DNA of 64,000 bases, taken from assembly GCA_035544955.1 (NCBI GenBank), contig DASZZN010000037.1, forward strand, positions 49,870 to 113,869, read 5' to 3'. The position numbers and the translations under genes were made by a program. Below the pieces are notes generated by a model. The model had not been told where the DNA came from, did no database searches, and worked only from the letters and a program-made list of their open reading frames with translations. This document shows positions 1 to 7,120 of the stretch, in pieces. This DNA is from Candidatus Dormiibacterota bacterium (GTDB lineage: Bacteria; Chloroflexota; Dormibacteria; CF-121). Each line of letters starts with the position of its first letter. The stretch's first letter is position 1.

Positions 1-84
1 AACGAGAAAAGCATTCGCCGTTTGCCTGAAGCGGCTCGTAGCTTCGCTGTGTCGGCGTCGCGTCACGATGACAACGAACCGTGA
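1..84 (+). CDS. C-terminal tail of an unidentified protein, cut by the window edge
   Basis: The first frame is open from base 1 and reads 27 codons ending in EP before a TGA at 82-84. The next possible gene starts on a GTG that overlaps this stop (GTGA), an arrangement typical of coupled genes, which is the only reason to think the tail is coding. The fragment is too short to assign to a family. Confidence 0.3.
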   Translation, partial: NEKSIRRLPEAARSFAVSASRHDDNEP

Positions 85-320
85 GCTTACCGCGTACCAG
101 CCAGGCGAGTGTCTACGATGTAGCGAACGGCATCGGGTGGCGACAGCAGGTCCGTAGCACTCCCAGCGCGAACGCGGAACTCATAGCACTCATGCTTCTT
201 GTCAGCGATCATGAGCTTGCCAACGAACTTGAGCCATGTGGGGAAGCCTCGCGGGACGCACTGAGACTGAGCGACTGCTTCGCCCGGTCAGCTCGCGGCA
301 ATAGATTCTGGTGTTCGTGA
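81..320 (+). CDS. Small hypothetical protein (79 aa)
   Basis: This open frame starts at a GTG overlapping the preceding stop and ends with a TGA immediately before the TTG of the DUF4238 gene, in the same frame as that gene. It has no recognisable motif, no signal peptide and no membrane segment. The start and stop overlaps favour a real cistron in a three-gene unit, but the composition is not convincing. It could equally be a degraded N-terminal extension of the next gene, separated from it by the TGA. Confidence 0.3.
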   Translation: MSLPRTSQASVYDVANGIGWRQQVRSTPSANAELIALMLLVSDHELANELEPCGEASRDALRLSDCFARSARGNRFWCS

Positions 321-1223
321 TTGGGCGAGTACCGACGTCAGCATCTAGTTTCTGAGATCGTTCTACGGCGGTTTACTGACGCCGGTCACCTGCTTCGGTT
401 CGACCTTGAAGCGGCCACGTTTGATGATCGAACGCCCAACGGGTCAATGTGGCAGGCACGCTTCATTTCTGCGGCTCCCCAAGAGGCCGAGGAGTTGTGG
501 CAGGCCGTAGAGAATCGACTCAGAGAGGCACTTGCAGCGCTCGACGCAGGGACGCTACCAAACGATCCGCATCACTCGCGCGCCATCAGGGACTGCATGG
601 TTATGCACTTGATTCGGAGTCGAGGAATCGAATGGGTAGCCAAAAAATCTACCGCCGGTGCCATAAGTAACGTACGGTCGGAACTCCTGACCGACCCAAA
701 GCAGCGGAAGTGGTTGGAGATCAAGTACCTTGAACGCCACGGCATACACGCTGCTGGCCGCGAGGCTCTTGAGCTAATCGCCGACGAACTGCTCGAAGAA
801 GCTAGGCCAGCATTAGACGACCCGAAACTGTTCTGGGACAGTGTTAGAACGCACTTTCAGACTACGGTCGCTATCTTTGCGACGCTCTCGTTAGAAATAT
901 CAACTCCAAAGCCAGGTGCTGGAGAGTTCTTGATCGGGAACTCCCCGACAGTGCCACTCAAAACTGGAAGCCTCATGGGGGGGCCGTGGGGCGGCGTACC
1001 CCTCGACGAAGCAACCACGGTCATCATGCCGTTAGGTTCCCAATTCATGGCCTCGCTCTCTAAGCAGCAGGCGCAGCATGAGCTGGATGCTGAGGCGGTC
1101 GCATACTTGAACCGTGTTCAAGTATTGAACGCATTCAAGGAAGTCTGTTTCAGGCCGGGCAGCGGTCTCGAAACCATAGTTGCAGGACTCTTGCCCGGGC
1201 GGCCAGCGAAGCCGGTCGGCTGA
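321..1223 (+). CDS. DUF4238-like protein
   Basis: A 300-residue soluble protein whose N-terminus (RRQHLVSEIVLRRFT) matches the start of the DUF4238 family, where a QH(Y/L)VP..YLR.F signature is usual. The middle is alpha-helical, with a later GNSP.V...(T/S) stretch near residue 208 that DUF4238 proteins also show. Function of the family is unknown; members are common in variable and defence-rich regions. The TTG start at 321 is taken because a stop lies directly upstream in frame and the family motif begins right after it. The gene is followed after 46 bp by a winged-helix protein on the same strand, so the two may form one unit. Confidence 0.7.
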   Translation: MGEYRRQHLVSEIVLRRFTDAGHLLRFDLEAATFDDRTPNGSMWQARFISAAPQEAEELWQAVENRLREALAALDAGTLPNDPHHSRAIRDCMVMHLIRSRGIEWVAKKSTAGAISNVRSELLTDPKQRKWLEIKYLERHGIHAAGREALELIADELLEEARPALDDPKLFWDSVRTHFQTTVAIFATLSLEISTPKPGAGEFLIGNSPTVPLKTGSLMGGPWGGVPLDEATTVIMPLGSQFMASLSKQQAQHELDAEAVAYLNRVQVLNAFKEVCFRPGSGLETIVAGLLPGRPAKPVG

Positions 1224-1255
1224 AAGCTAGCCGTAGACCCTCGGACGGTGCCAGA

Positions 1256-1261
1256 TAGGAT
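1256..1261 (+). promoter_or_regulatory. -10-like hexamer TAGGAT for a leaderless start
   Basis: TAGGAT fits TANNNT and lies 8 nt before the ATG at 1270 with no Shine-Dalgarno sequence in between, so transcription would begin at or next to the start codon. Confidence 0.45.
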
Positions 1262-1269
1262 CTTCTGTG

Positions 1270-1908
1270 ATGTCAAGCTTGGAGGAGAAGCAGCGCTGGC
1301 GGCTCAAATTCATGAAGCAGCTGTACGAGGTCGCCGACGGCTCCCCGATGAAACCGGTGGGCATCTTCGACATTGGAACCGCGTTGGGTATTGCGAACGA
1401 CGAGGTCCTCGAGGTGTATCAGTACCTAGAAAATGAGGAGCTGGTCAAGGGATACGGTGCCGGACCACTCGTCGTACTGACGCATCGCGGGGTTAAAGAA
1501 ACGGAGGGTGCGATCCAGCGCCCAGACCAGGGCACGGAGCATTTCCCTGGAACCGTTGTCTTAACGGTTATGGGCGATGTCAACGCTCCGATGCAGGTGG
1601 CCAACATCCAGAGCCACCAACAGGTCGAATACATCAGCCAGGCCGCGCTCGGCGACCTAAGGCGCTGGCTTGACGATGTCAGGCGGCAAGTTGCGAATCT
1701 TCCAGAGGATCAGCGGGATGATGCATCGGCACAGATTGAGAGTGCCGAAGCTCAGCTCAAGGCTCGGCGACCCTCTCGGCAGGTGCTTGGGGCGGCAATA
1801 GGAACGCTCCTCGGCACTCTCCGGGCTGGGCTTCAGACGGGGGTCGCCGCCGGAGCCGAGGATGCAATCAAGCATTTCATCGAACACCCCCCAGCTCTAG
1901 GCCTTTAG
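1270..1908 (+). CDS. Winged-helix protein with C-terminal GxVN..QV..N domain
   Basis: A 212-residue protein. Residues about 5-75 look like a winged-helix module (helix, IFDIGTALGI turn, then a wing ending in LTHRGVKETE). After a beta-rich linker comes the motif VMGDVN followed by QVANIQSH near residues 105-120, then a charged helical hairpin and a Gly/Ala-rich amphipathic tail starting RRPSRQVLGAAIG. The same motif order occurs in the minus-strand protein at 3923-4273, so this C-terminal part is a portable domain. The winged helix suggests DNA binding; the tail could contact a membrane. The function is unknown. A GTG at 1267 is an alternative start, but the ATG has better spacing to a TAGGAT hexamer. 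Confidence 0.7.
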   Translation: MSSLEEKQRWRLKFMKQLYEVADGSPMKPVGIFDIGTALGIANDEVLEVYQYLENEELVKGYGAGPLVVLTHRGVKETEGAIQRPDQGTEHFPGTVVLTVMGDVNAPMQVANIQSHQQVEYISQAALGDLRRWLDDVRRQVANLPEDQRDDASAQIESAEAQLKARRPSRQVLGAAIGTLLGTLRAGLQTGVAAGAEDAIKHFIEHPPALGL

Positions 1909-2077
1909 CCGGAAACTAACACCTTGGCGGCTTGAGCCGCGGACTCCAAACTTGACTGACAACCGGATGGGAGGGAAAGGCGGACCCTGGATTGGCTAAC
2001 CCCGACAGACCGCTGCGAGGCTTAAACAGCTCCAGGCCGCCGGCTAAATCCGTGCAATATCTGAGGACGAACTTCAT

Positions 2078-2488
2078 CTAGAGTCCGCTGGCCCGTTGGC
2101 GGAGCCGCCGCCGGGCTTCAATCGCCGCAATTCCCACGCGAACGACCGTCACCGGCTGGTTATCCGTAGAGGCCGCCACGCCGACTTCTTCATCGGTAAG
2201 GCACAACGTTATCTGGTAGGGCTCAGCCCAGACGACCCTCGTGGCCGTTGTGGGCTCCAGCTGGAGTAGCCGAGCCCTTACTCGGTTCCAGGCGTTGCGG
2301 CCATCGGAATCGCCAAGTTGGCTGAACAAGGCATGCACGGCGCCAACCTCTATGGCGTCAAGTTCGGTCGGATCGTCCGCCCGAGGTCCGAGCACGATTT
2401 TGGATTCGCGCCATCGCTTGTAGGTCCGCGGATTGGTGCCAACGATACGTGCCAGAACCGCGAAAGCCTCCTCCGGCCGTCCCGCCAT
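2078..2488 (-). CDS. Small HTH-like protein (136 aa), possible regulator
   Basis: The N-terminal half contains LARIVGTNPRTYKRWRES, which reads like a helix-turn-helix recognition helix of a phage-type or antitoxin-type regulator. The C-terminal half holds a short beta-rich segment and ends in a basic helix. The ATG is preceded by a purine-rich ribosome binding site (GAGGGAAGGG). The promoter side carries nested inverted repeats at 2513-2552, compatible with autoregulation. No partner gene is adjacent on the same strand. The product name is an inference from the HTH-like segment only. Confidence 0.6.
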   Translation of the reverse strand: MAGRPEEAFAVLARIVGTNPRTYKRWRESKIVLGPRADDPTELDAIEVGAVHALFSQLGDSDGRNAWNRVRARLLQLEPTTATRVVWAEPYQITLCLTDEEVGVAASTDNQPVTVVRVGIAAIEARRRLRQRASGL

Positions 2489-2512
2489 TTCCCTTCCCTC
2501 GGACCCGAATTG

Positions 2513-2552
2513 CTGGACTTATTTACGTCTTGAAGTCCGCTTTTTTGTCCAG
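2513..2552. promoter_or_regulatory. Nested inverted repeats, candidate operator
   Basis: CTGGAC at 2513-2518 pairs with GTCCAG at 2547-2552, and inside it GGACTT at 2515-2520 pairs with AAGTCC at 2533-2538. The site lies 25 bp upstream of the minus-strand HTH gene and within its likely promoter. Confidence 0.4.
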
Positions 2553-2767
2553 AAATAGTGTATGCTCCACGGCAGAGACGGTGGTTCGGAATCCAGCCGA
2601 TTGGCCAAGGCGTCTAATGAGGTCGGAGGGATCGGTGAGCCCATATGACCATTCGTGCCGGCCGTAACAACATTGCCTCATCCTGTCGGGAGCGGCCCGG
2701 AGCCAGCGTCGCATGAATAGAGCAGTGGCGTTCTGGCGCAAGCCCAAGCAGCATTGAGGTCTCAGCA

Positions 2768-3343
2768 ATGGATACACGCGGCAACCGCTTCTATCACGAG
2801 ACACACGAGCCGGACAGGCGGAAAGCTAAGGAGTTAGTCCTCCTTATAGCGTCGCTTACGGCTGACGACCCAAATTTCGGGGCTGTCAAATTCAACAAGG
2901 CCTTGTGCCACGCGGACTTCAGCATGTTCTTTAGGACAGGCAAGCCGATCACCGGTCTGCCCTATCAGAAGAACAACCTTGGACCGACCCTCGTGACTTT
3001 GCTTCCCCTTGCCGAGGAACTCGAAGAGCAGCGTCGTATCGACATCAAGCAACCGAGGGAGTCTTACGAGGTACGACGCTATATCGCCCTAGAGGAGCCG
3101 GACGTAAGCCTCTTTTCGCCGGAGGAGCTGCTTGCTGTCGTCCGGGCTATCAAGCGTGTCCGAGACTTGTCGGCTAATGAGGCCAGCGATCTTTCGCATG
3201 AATTCCCGGGATGGGCGCACGCCGAGATGTTCGAAACAATCCCGTACGAGTCCGTGTTCTGGGTGGACCGACCACTCACCCAGGAGGAGATCGCCTACGC
3301 CCGCAAGCTCGATCAGGCTGACGCGACGCCAGCAACTCGATAG
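2768..3343 (+). CDS. Panacea-domain (SocA/GepA-like, DUF4065) antitoxin candidate
   Basis: A 191-residue protein with the Panacea hallmark: a helix with FNKALCHADFSMF (about residues 41-53), then TGKPITGLPYQKNNLGP, corresponding to the K.LYfaDf..y...G.pItg..Y.....GP pattern of DUF4065/SocA proteins. In known systems this domain is the neutralising part of diverse toxin-antitoxin pairs. Here a RelE/ParE-like ORF starts 21 bp after the stop, on the same strand, which fits an antitoxin-first operon. The C-terminal half (about 90-191) is helical and acidic and may contact the toxin. ATG start with a weak GAGG upstream. Confidence 0.75.
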   Translation: MDTRGNRFYHETHEPDRRKAKELVLLIASLTADDPNFGAVKFNKALCHADFSMFFRTGKPITGLPYQKNNLGPTLVTLLPLAEELEEQRRIDIKQPRESYEVRRYIALEEPDVSLFSPEELLAVVRAIKRVRDLSANEASDLSHEFPGWAHAEMFETIPYESVFWVDRPLTQEEIAYARKLDQADATPATR

Positions 3344-3364
3344 ACCGTCTACCATAGTGGCCCG

Positions 3365-3640
3365 ATGCCGCCGCCCAGGGACATCGTGCACCATCCTGAC
3401 TTCGACGCCGACTGTGCCCGCCTCGGGCCGCCCCCTCTCATTGATGATGCAATCGGATATCTAACATTCAGGCTCGCCCAAAACCCGGCGATGGGGATCC
3501 AGATCACGCCAGCCCAGTGGGCGCAGCCGTTTCGACTGTTCATTCATGGCCAGCTTCGAAACTTTGCCATTTACTATCGCTTCGACGATCAAACACTGAC
3601 CCTCAGAGGTTTGACTGAGACCTTCGTGATATTGAACTAA
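3365..3640 (+). CDS. RelE/ParE-superfamily toxin candidate paired with Panacea antitoxin
   Basis: A 91-residue protein with the layout of a RelE/ParE-fold toxin: N-terminal HPDFDADCARL helix, a second helix ending LAQNP, then three beta strands RLFIHGQLRNFAIYYRFDD and TLTLRGL. The basic R and the aromatic YYRFDD strand are typical of the fold, but catalytic residues cannot be assigned by eye. It lies 21 bp downstream of the Panacea gene. A TACCAT hexamer precedes the ATG by 9 nt, so it may also have its own transcript. It could alternatively be a non-toxic ParE-fold protein. Confidence 0.65.
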   Translation: MPPPRDIVHHPDFDADCARLGPPPLIDDAIGYLTFRLAQNPAMGIQITPAQWAQPFRLFIHGQLRNFAIYYRFDDQTLTLRGLTETFVILN

Positions 3641-3641
3641 G

Positions 3642-3830
3642 TTGGCCAGGCCAAGCGGACACGAGACGTTCGGCCAGTCCGTTGGCGACCGCGCTCCACC
3701 CGTCGTCGCCAAAATCCGACTGGCCACCAGCAGCCACAGCAAGGACGATGAAGGTGCCCGTGTCGAGGACGTTCAGTACCACTCGCTGTCGCGTGACGAG
3801 AAGGAAAGCGGTAGATGCCCAGCCGAGGAT
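3642..3830 (+). pseudogene. Decayed single-stranded DNA-binding protein fragment (copy 1)
   Basis: In the frame of 3642 the stretch KIRLATSSHSKDD then [12 protein letters not shown] matches the beta-core of SSB (…FRLA…KD..G…..FH.VV.W). The same segment occurs, better preserved, at 6558-6630. Upstream and downstream parts of the SSB fold are missing or out of frame, and no start with a ribosome binding site fits. This is therefore a remnant, not a working gene. Confidence 0.55.
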
Positions 3831-3922
3831 GGCGCGAGAATAAGGCAATTAGCCCGTAATGCTGAACGGACCATGAGTAGCAAGCCAGCTAAAGGCTCGG
3901 CGATACGGTCCCTTCCTACGGG

Positions 3923-4273
3923 CTAACTCCCTCCGGTCCGACCAAAAAAACCGCCGATCGTCGGTCCAAAAGTATCCCAAGCAGTCTTCGCGGATTCGGC
4001 GGCCTGAAGCGCATTGGGCATGCCGCCAATGATCCGTCCGAGCAAAGAGGGTCGCCTTTTGGCATCAGGCTTGTTAGCTTCCTCAGCAAGATAGTCCAGG
4101 TCTTCCAGAATTTCGCCTCGTTCTGCATCGGCAAGCGCGTCATCTTTCTGCACCGCATCGGCAAACGCCTTGACTGCTTCTACGAACTCCGATGCCGTGG
4201 GTCCAGTTACCGCGTGAAGGTGACTTTCAAGGTTCCCCTGGACCTGTCCAGTGTTTACTTGACCTAGATTCAA
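3923..4273 (-). CDS. Small protein sharing the GxVN..QV..N..SH domain (116 aa)
   Basis: The protein begins LGQVNTGQVQGNLESH, the same pattern as GDVN..MQVANIQSH in the protein at 1270-1908. It then has two acidic helices and a Gly-rich tail beginning RRPSLLGRIIGG, again parallel to RRPSRQVLGAAIG in the other copy. Both therefore carry one domain; here it stands alone without the winged helix. The last 30 residues are hydrophobic and glycine-rich and could insert into or lie on a membrane. The start is a TTG at 4273, directly before the motif. Function unknown. Confidence 0.65.
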   Translation of the reverse strand: MNLGQVNTGQVQGNLESHLHAVTGPTASEFVEAVKAFADAVQKDDALADAERGEILEDLDYLAEEANKPDAKRRPSLLGRIIGGMPNALQAAESAKTAWDTFGPTIGGFFGRTGGS

Positions 4274-4460
4274 AATGCCGCCCGTCTGTGTAATGACGAC
4301 AGCACCGCCAGCCGGTGATCATATAATCGTCACCCGACATCGAGCTGAGGTCATGCGTGCGTTCCACAATCGGCGTACGGTCCTGAGGAGTTTCGCCGCA
4401 TCGCTCGATGGCAACCCCAATAGAGTGCGGAGCCTCGACTTCCAGCCTACGATATTCAAG

Positions 4461-4715
4461 GTGAAGGTCGAGGTTCGCGCCACGGGTCTGAAGGCGATGC
4501 CCGAGAAGCGCGGGCTAACCCAGCGCAAGCTTGCCAACGACCTGGGCATCTCCCAGAACTGCATTCCTGCTATTGAGGGCGGAGCGCGCAAGGCTGGGCC
4601 AAAGCTTCAGGCGCAGATGGTGAAGTACTTTGGTTGCCCCTTTCAGGAGTTGTTTGAGGTCGTGCTGGTCAACCAGGAGACCAAGCATGAACAGGTGCTT
4701 GCGCCCCGGGATTGA
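4461..4715 (+). CDS. XRE-family helix-turn-helix regulator (84 aa)
   Basis: From the GTG at 4461 the product is VKVEVRATGLKAM followed by a canonical Cro/C1 HTH (LTQRKLANDLGISQNCIPAIEGGARKAG as two adjacent helices, about residues 20-47). The frame is open further upstream to 4275, but XRE regulators normally start with a short beta strand followed by the first helix, which matches 4461. It overlaps the next gene by 4 bp (TTGA), so the regulator and the acetyltransferase are translationally coupled and the regulator probably controls the pair. Confidence 0.65.
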   Translation: MKVEVRATGLKAMPEKRGLTQRKLANDLGISQNCIPAIEGGARKAGPKLQAQMVKYFGCPFQELFEVVLVNQETKHEQVLAPRD

Positions 4716-5230
4716 GCAAATCCAAGGCAGTGCCGTCGGCCCAACCGGTCCGAATACGCGACGCCAAAATGCCGGAGGAGGATGATGCTCGAACTCATGT
4801 GTCGACCGAGGCACAAATACAGGCCTACAAACACATCTACAGCGCCGAGGAACTGAAACGGTTTGCCGAAGGAAAAATCGAGCCCAGCTGGGAGTTAGGG
4901 AATTTGCGTTATGCCTTCGTCGCTGAATTGGATGGGCAAATCGTTGGATTGGCTGACCTTACGGATTTGGACGACGGCTGGATGCTCGTAGAGCCGATCT
5001 ACGTATTGCCCGGTCGGCAACGCTCAGGGACTGGCACGCTGCTTTGGAACCGCTGCAAAGACGCAGCTCGTTATCGCAACGCCTCGGGCCTCAGGGTATG
5101 GGCACTAAGGCGAAACGAAATTGCGAACTGTTTTTATCGGAAACAGGGTTGCCAACCCAAATACGAAGGCGAGCTCGTTATCGACCAGCATCATGAAGCG
5201 GCCATCGGTTACGAGTTCGCCTTTTCGTAG
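4712..5230 (+). CDS. GNAT-family N-acetyltransferase
   Basis: A 172-residue GNAT protein. The central fold shows YAFVAELDGQIVGLADL (strands 3-4), the acetyl-CoA pyrophosphate loop in YVLPGRQRSGTGTLLW near residues 105-120, and the usual final strand NCFYRKQGCQ. Substrate unknown. The TTG start overlaps the stop of the XRE gene. Pairing of an HTH gene with a coupled GNAT resembles acetyltransferase toxin-antitoxin modules, but those known best use ribbon-helix-helix antitoxins, so this is only a possibility; a plain resistance or metabolite acetyltransferase is as likely. Confidence 0.7.
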   Translation: MSKSKAVPSAQPVRIRDAKMPEEDDARTHVSTEAQIQAYKHIYSAEELKRFAEGKIEPSWELGNLRYAFVAELDGQIVGLADLTDLDDGWMLVEPIYVLPGRQRSGTGTLLWNRCKDAARYRNASGLRVWALRRNEIANCFYRKQGCQPKYEGELVIDQHHEAAIGYEFAFS

Positions 5231-5254
5231 CTCAAAGTCAAGCCAAGAGGGCTA

Positions 5255-5290
5255 CGGGAAGGCCGGGATTCGAACCCGCCGTTGGGAACC
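5255..5290 (-). other. tRNA 3'-half-like sequence, possible attachment-site remnant
   Basis: On the minus strand this reads as a T-arm (CGGG TTCGAAT CCCG) followed by CCTTCCC, as in the 3' end of a tRNA. No matching GGGAAGG 5' acceptor strand or D-arm is found in the next 90 bases, so it is not an intact tRNA. The upstream protein gene ends 7 bp away. A tRNA 3' fragment in such a place is the usual scar of an integrated element. Confidence 0.35.
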
Positions 5291-5297
5291 TACGAGG

Positions 5298-6215
5298 TCA
5301 GGATCTCGTAGCTGGCGAGTCCCACTCTCCGGAAGCTGCCGCGGCATAGTCCGGAAGGTCGTAAATGACGCCCCACTCATTTGACAGTTCGTGAGCAGCG
5401 GTGCTCGAGTAGTGCTCGAGGATCCAGCCCAAGCCCTGCCCGTACGCGCTCAGGGCAGCCGAAAGTACGGTGGCTCGATGTCGATACGTAGCCGCTGACG
5501 GCGTGTCGATTCCGTCGACCGGCTGGACGATTCGGTCGAGCAGTCCCTGGTGAGCGAGCAGTGAGCTGGTCACATACAGATCGACCAGCCAGGGGGCGGC
5601 GATCCGGTCGCTGAGCAGTTCAAGGGTGTATTTGACCATCGTGCGCGGCCGGGGGTTCTGCCCGTCCCGACAGGGCCATTGGCTTCGGTGTTTGCAGGGC
5701 TTGCCCGCTACGACGCAGGCCCATGGCCGGGAGCCCCACGGGCAGCCCTCGCGACGATGGAGGCCGTTATAGAGATCCACCCTTTCCAATGCGCCCGCGG
5801 CCGTGCCAGCCTCGACCTTTCCCAAGTCCTCCGCACTCCTCATGGTTTGATATTCTTCGCGCGCGCGCGCCAGACTGAGGCAGATGGCACGCTGGCGCGC
5901 AGTTCCGACTGGAGCATCGGTTTCCTTTCCGAGCACGAAGGCGACGTGGGCCAGAAACTCGAGTAGCCCCCGGCTCTGGATCTCGGCCGCGTAACTCGTT
6001 AGTCCGTCGCTTAGGAGGAGCAGAATTGCTCGGTGCTGGATGCTGGCCAGGTAGGAAAGACCGATCAAGAGGTGTTCGGGTAGCTCGTCGCGAGAGAGGA
6101 ATTTCTGCCCAGCAATCCTCTCGAGGCGCCGATCGAAGCGCCCGCGCTGTTTACCCGCCTCTGCCAGCAGTTGGCGAAACCGGCCCTCGTTAGGCGCTGG
6201 TGGCTGATTCTCCAT
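5298..6215 (-). CDS. DUF5677-like helical protein (305 aa)
   Basis: An all-helical soluble protein. Residues about 50-95 (LLIGLSYLASIQHRAILLLL then SYAAEIQSRGLLEF) resemble the DUF5677 family, in which a conserved R.LLE helix follows a hydrophobic helix, and residues 195-225 (LLSDRIAAPWLVDLYVTSS) match its second half with a conserved S.L.H. A cysteine-rich insertion between them (WACVVAGKPCKH) is unusual. Function of the family is unknown. The gene ends next to the tRNA-like fragment at 5255-5290, which suggests that it is the edge gene of an integrated segment. Confidence 0.55.
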   Translation of the reverse strand: MENQPPAPNEGRFRQLLAEAGKQRGRFDRRLERIAGQKFLSRDELPEHLLIGLSYLASIQHRAILLLLSDGLTSYAAEIQSRGLLEFLAHVAFVLGKETDAPVGTARQRAICLSLARAREEYQTMRSAEDLGKVEAGTAAGALERVDLYNGLHRREGCPWGSRPWACVVAGKPCKHRSQWPCRDGQNPRPRTMVKYTLELLSDRIAAPWLVDLYVTSSLLAHQGLLDRIVQPVDGIDTPSAATYRHRATVLSAALSAYGQGLGWILEHYSSTAAHELSNEWGVIYDLPDYAAAASGEWDSPATRS

Positions 6216-6445
6216 ACCCCTGCTTGACTTCGAGTGCGACCTTCAGCCTGGCAACCATACGTTTCGTCATAGCATCGCTGGTTGTGGCGATGCGTGCCGA
6301 TTGAATTTGCAGAAAGTCGGGGGCCGTATCGGTCTAGTAGGTGATTCCGCAGCGAGAATCGCAATCTCGTCCAGTCTGCCAACCGCGAAAGGCTTCGACA
6401 ACAGGGACATACGGGCTCTTCGGTAGGCCGTCCGGGGAGATCTAA

Positions 6446-6468
6446 GCGGTCAGCCGGTAGCTAACCCG
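6446..6468. repeat. 23-bp direct repeat, copy A
   Basis: GCGGTCAGCCGGTAGCTAAC followed by CCG recurs at 8130-8152 with one mismatch. It sits directly before the decayed ssb, and the second copy lies at the 3' end of the minus-strand gene at 8125. Confidence 0.5.
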
Positions 6469-6853
6469 AACGGGGTGGATTTGGCCGCGTAACCCTCGTG
6501 GGTCGGCTCACGCGCGACCCCGAGATCGTCACGAGCCCAAAAGGGCTTGCCATCGCCAAGCTGCGACTTGCCACCACCACCCACGCAAAGGACGACGCCG
6601 GTGCGCGGGTCGAAGATGTCCAGTACCCTCATTTGTCGCATTCGGGAGACTGGCCGAGATCTGCCAGGAGTACCTGACGCGCGGCAAGTTGATTTACGCG
6701 GAAGGAAAGCTGCGAAGCCACGAGTGGGACGGCAAGGACGGCCTGCGCCGCTACACCACCGAAGTGATCGTCGATGTCATGCAGATGTTGAGTCCGAAAA
6801 GTGAGCCCGCCACGGAACCGGCGTCGCCGATCGCCGAGGCCGTGAGCGCCTAG
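6465..6853 (+). pseudogene. ssb: Frameshifted single-stranded DNA-binding protein gene (copy 2)
   Basis: The first frame reads [20 protein letters not shown], then [16 protein letters not shown] and VEDVQY, a textbook SSB N-terminal OB fold. Around 6635-6647 the frame changes, after which [20 protein letters not shown] and [12 protein letters not shown], then [12 protein letters not shown] give the rest of the fold up to a TAG at 6851. No ATG, GTG or TTG stands where SSB should begin (the frame opens after a TAA at 6462), so the start is lost as well. The acidic SSB tail (DDDIPF type) is also absent. A weaker second copy lies at 3642. These are probably remnants of plasmid or integrative-element ssb genes. 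Confidence 0.8.
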
Positions 6854-6861
6854 GTCCAGTG

Positions 6862-6996
6862 ATGCTTGGCGGCCCAACCCTGTACGACGACTACGACCCG
6901 GACGCCTTCGACGAGACCAGCGAGGAACTCGCCTACCGTCTGCCTGGCTCGTACATCTCTCCCGACATCGATCTCGACGATCCGATGATGCGCTGA
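6862..6996 (+). CDS. Small acidic protein (44 aa)
   Basis: ATG LGGPTLYDDYDPDAFDE and a C-terminal LPGSYISPDIDLDDPMMR give 14 acidic residues out of 44. It lies 9 bp after the ssb pseudogene stop and directly before a strong hairpin terminator, so it would be the last cistron of a former ssb transcript. Its composition resembles the acidic tails of proteins that bind partners electrostatically. No family recognised. Confidence 0.45.
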   Translation: MLGGPTLYDDYDPDAFDETSEELAYRLPGSYISPDIDLDDPMMR

Positions 6997-7009
6997 CCGC
7001 GCCGGCGGC

Positions 7010-7041
7010 GGCTAAGGGCGCCCGCCCCGGCGCCCTTAGCC
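7010..7041 (+). terminator. Strong hairpin terminator
   Basis: A perfect 13-bp stem (GGCTAAGGGCGCC / GGCGCCCTTAGCC) with a 6-nt loop begins 14 bp after the small acidic ORF. It lacks a clean T run but is by far the strongest hairpin in the region, and it separates two converging transcripts. Confidence 0.7.
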
Positions 7042-7120
7042 CGCCGAACTCTTAACCTTTCTCCACGCCCTACTGCCTAGCGAACCCAACCAGCATCCGC
7101 TGAGGTCAGCTCATTCGAGC

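Noticed and set aside
4712..5230. A GNAT toxin of the TacT type
   Set aside because: The partner is XRE-like and not ribbon-helix-helix, and nothing in the acetyltransferase points to tRNA as substrate; kept only as a possibility.
5255..5330. A complete tRNA on the minus strand
   Set aside because: The T-arm and 3' acceptor strand are present, but no 5' acceptor partner or D-arm matches, and the anticodon-like stem has an 8-nt loop.
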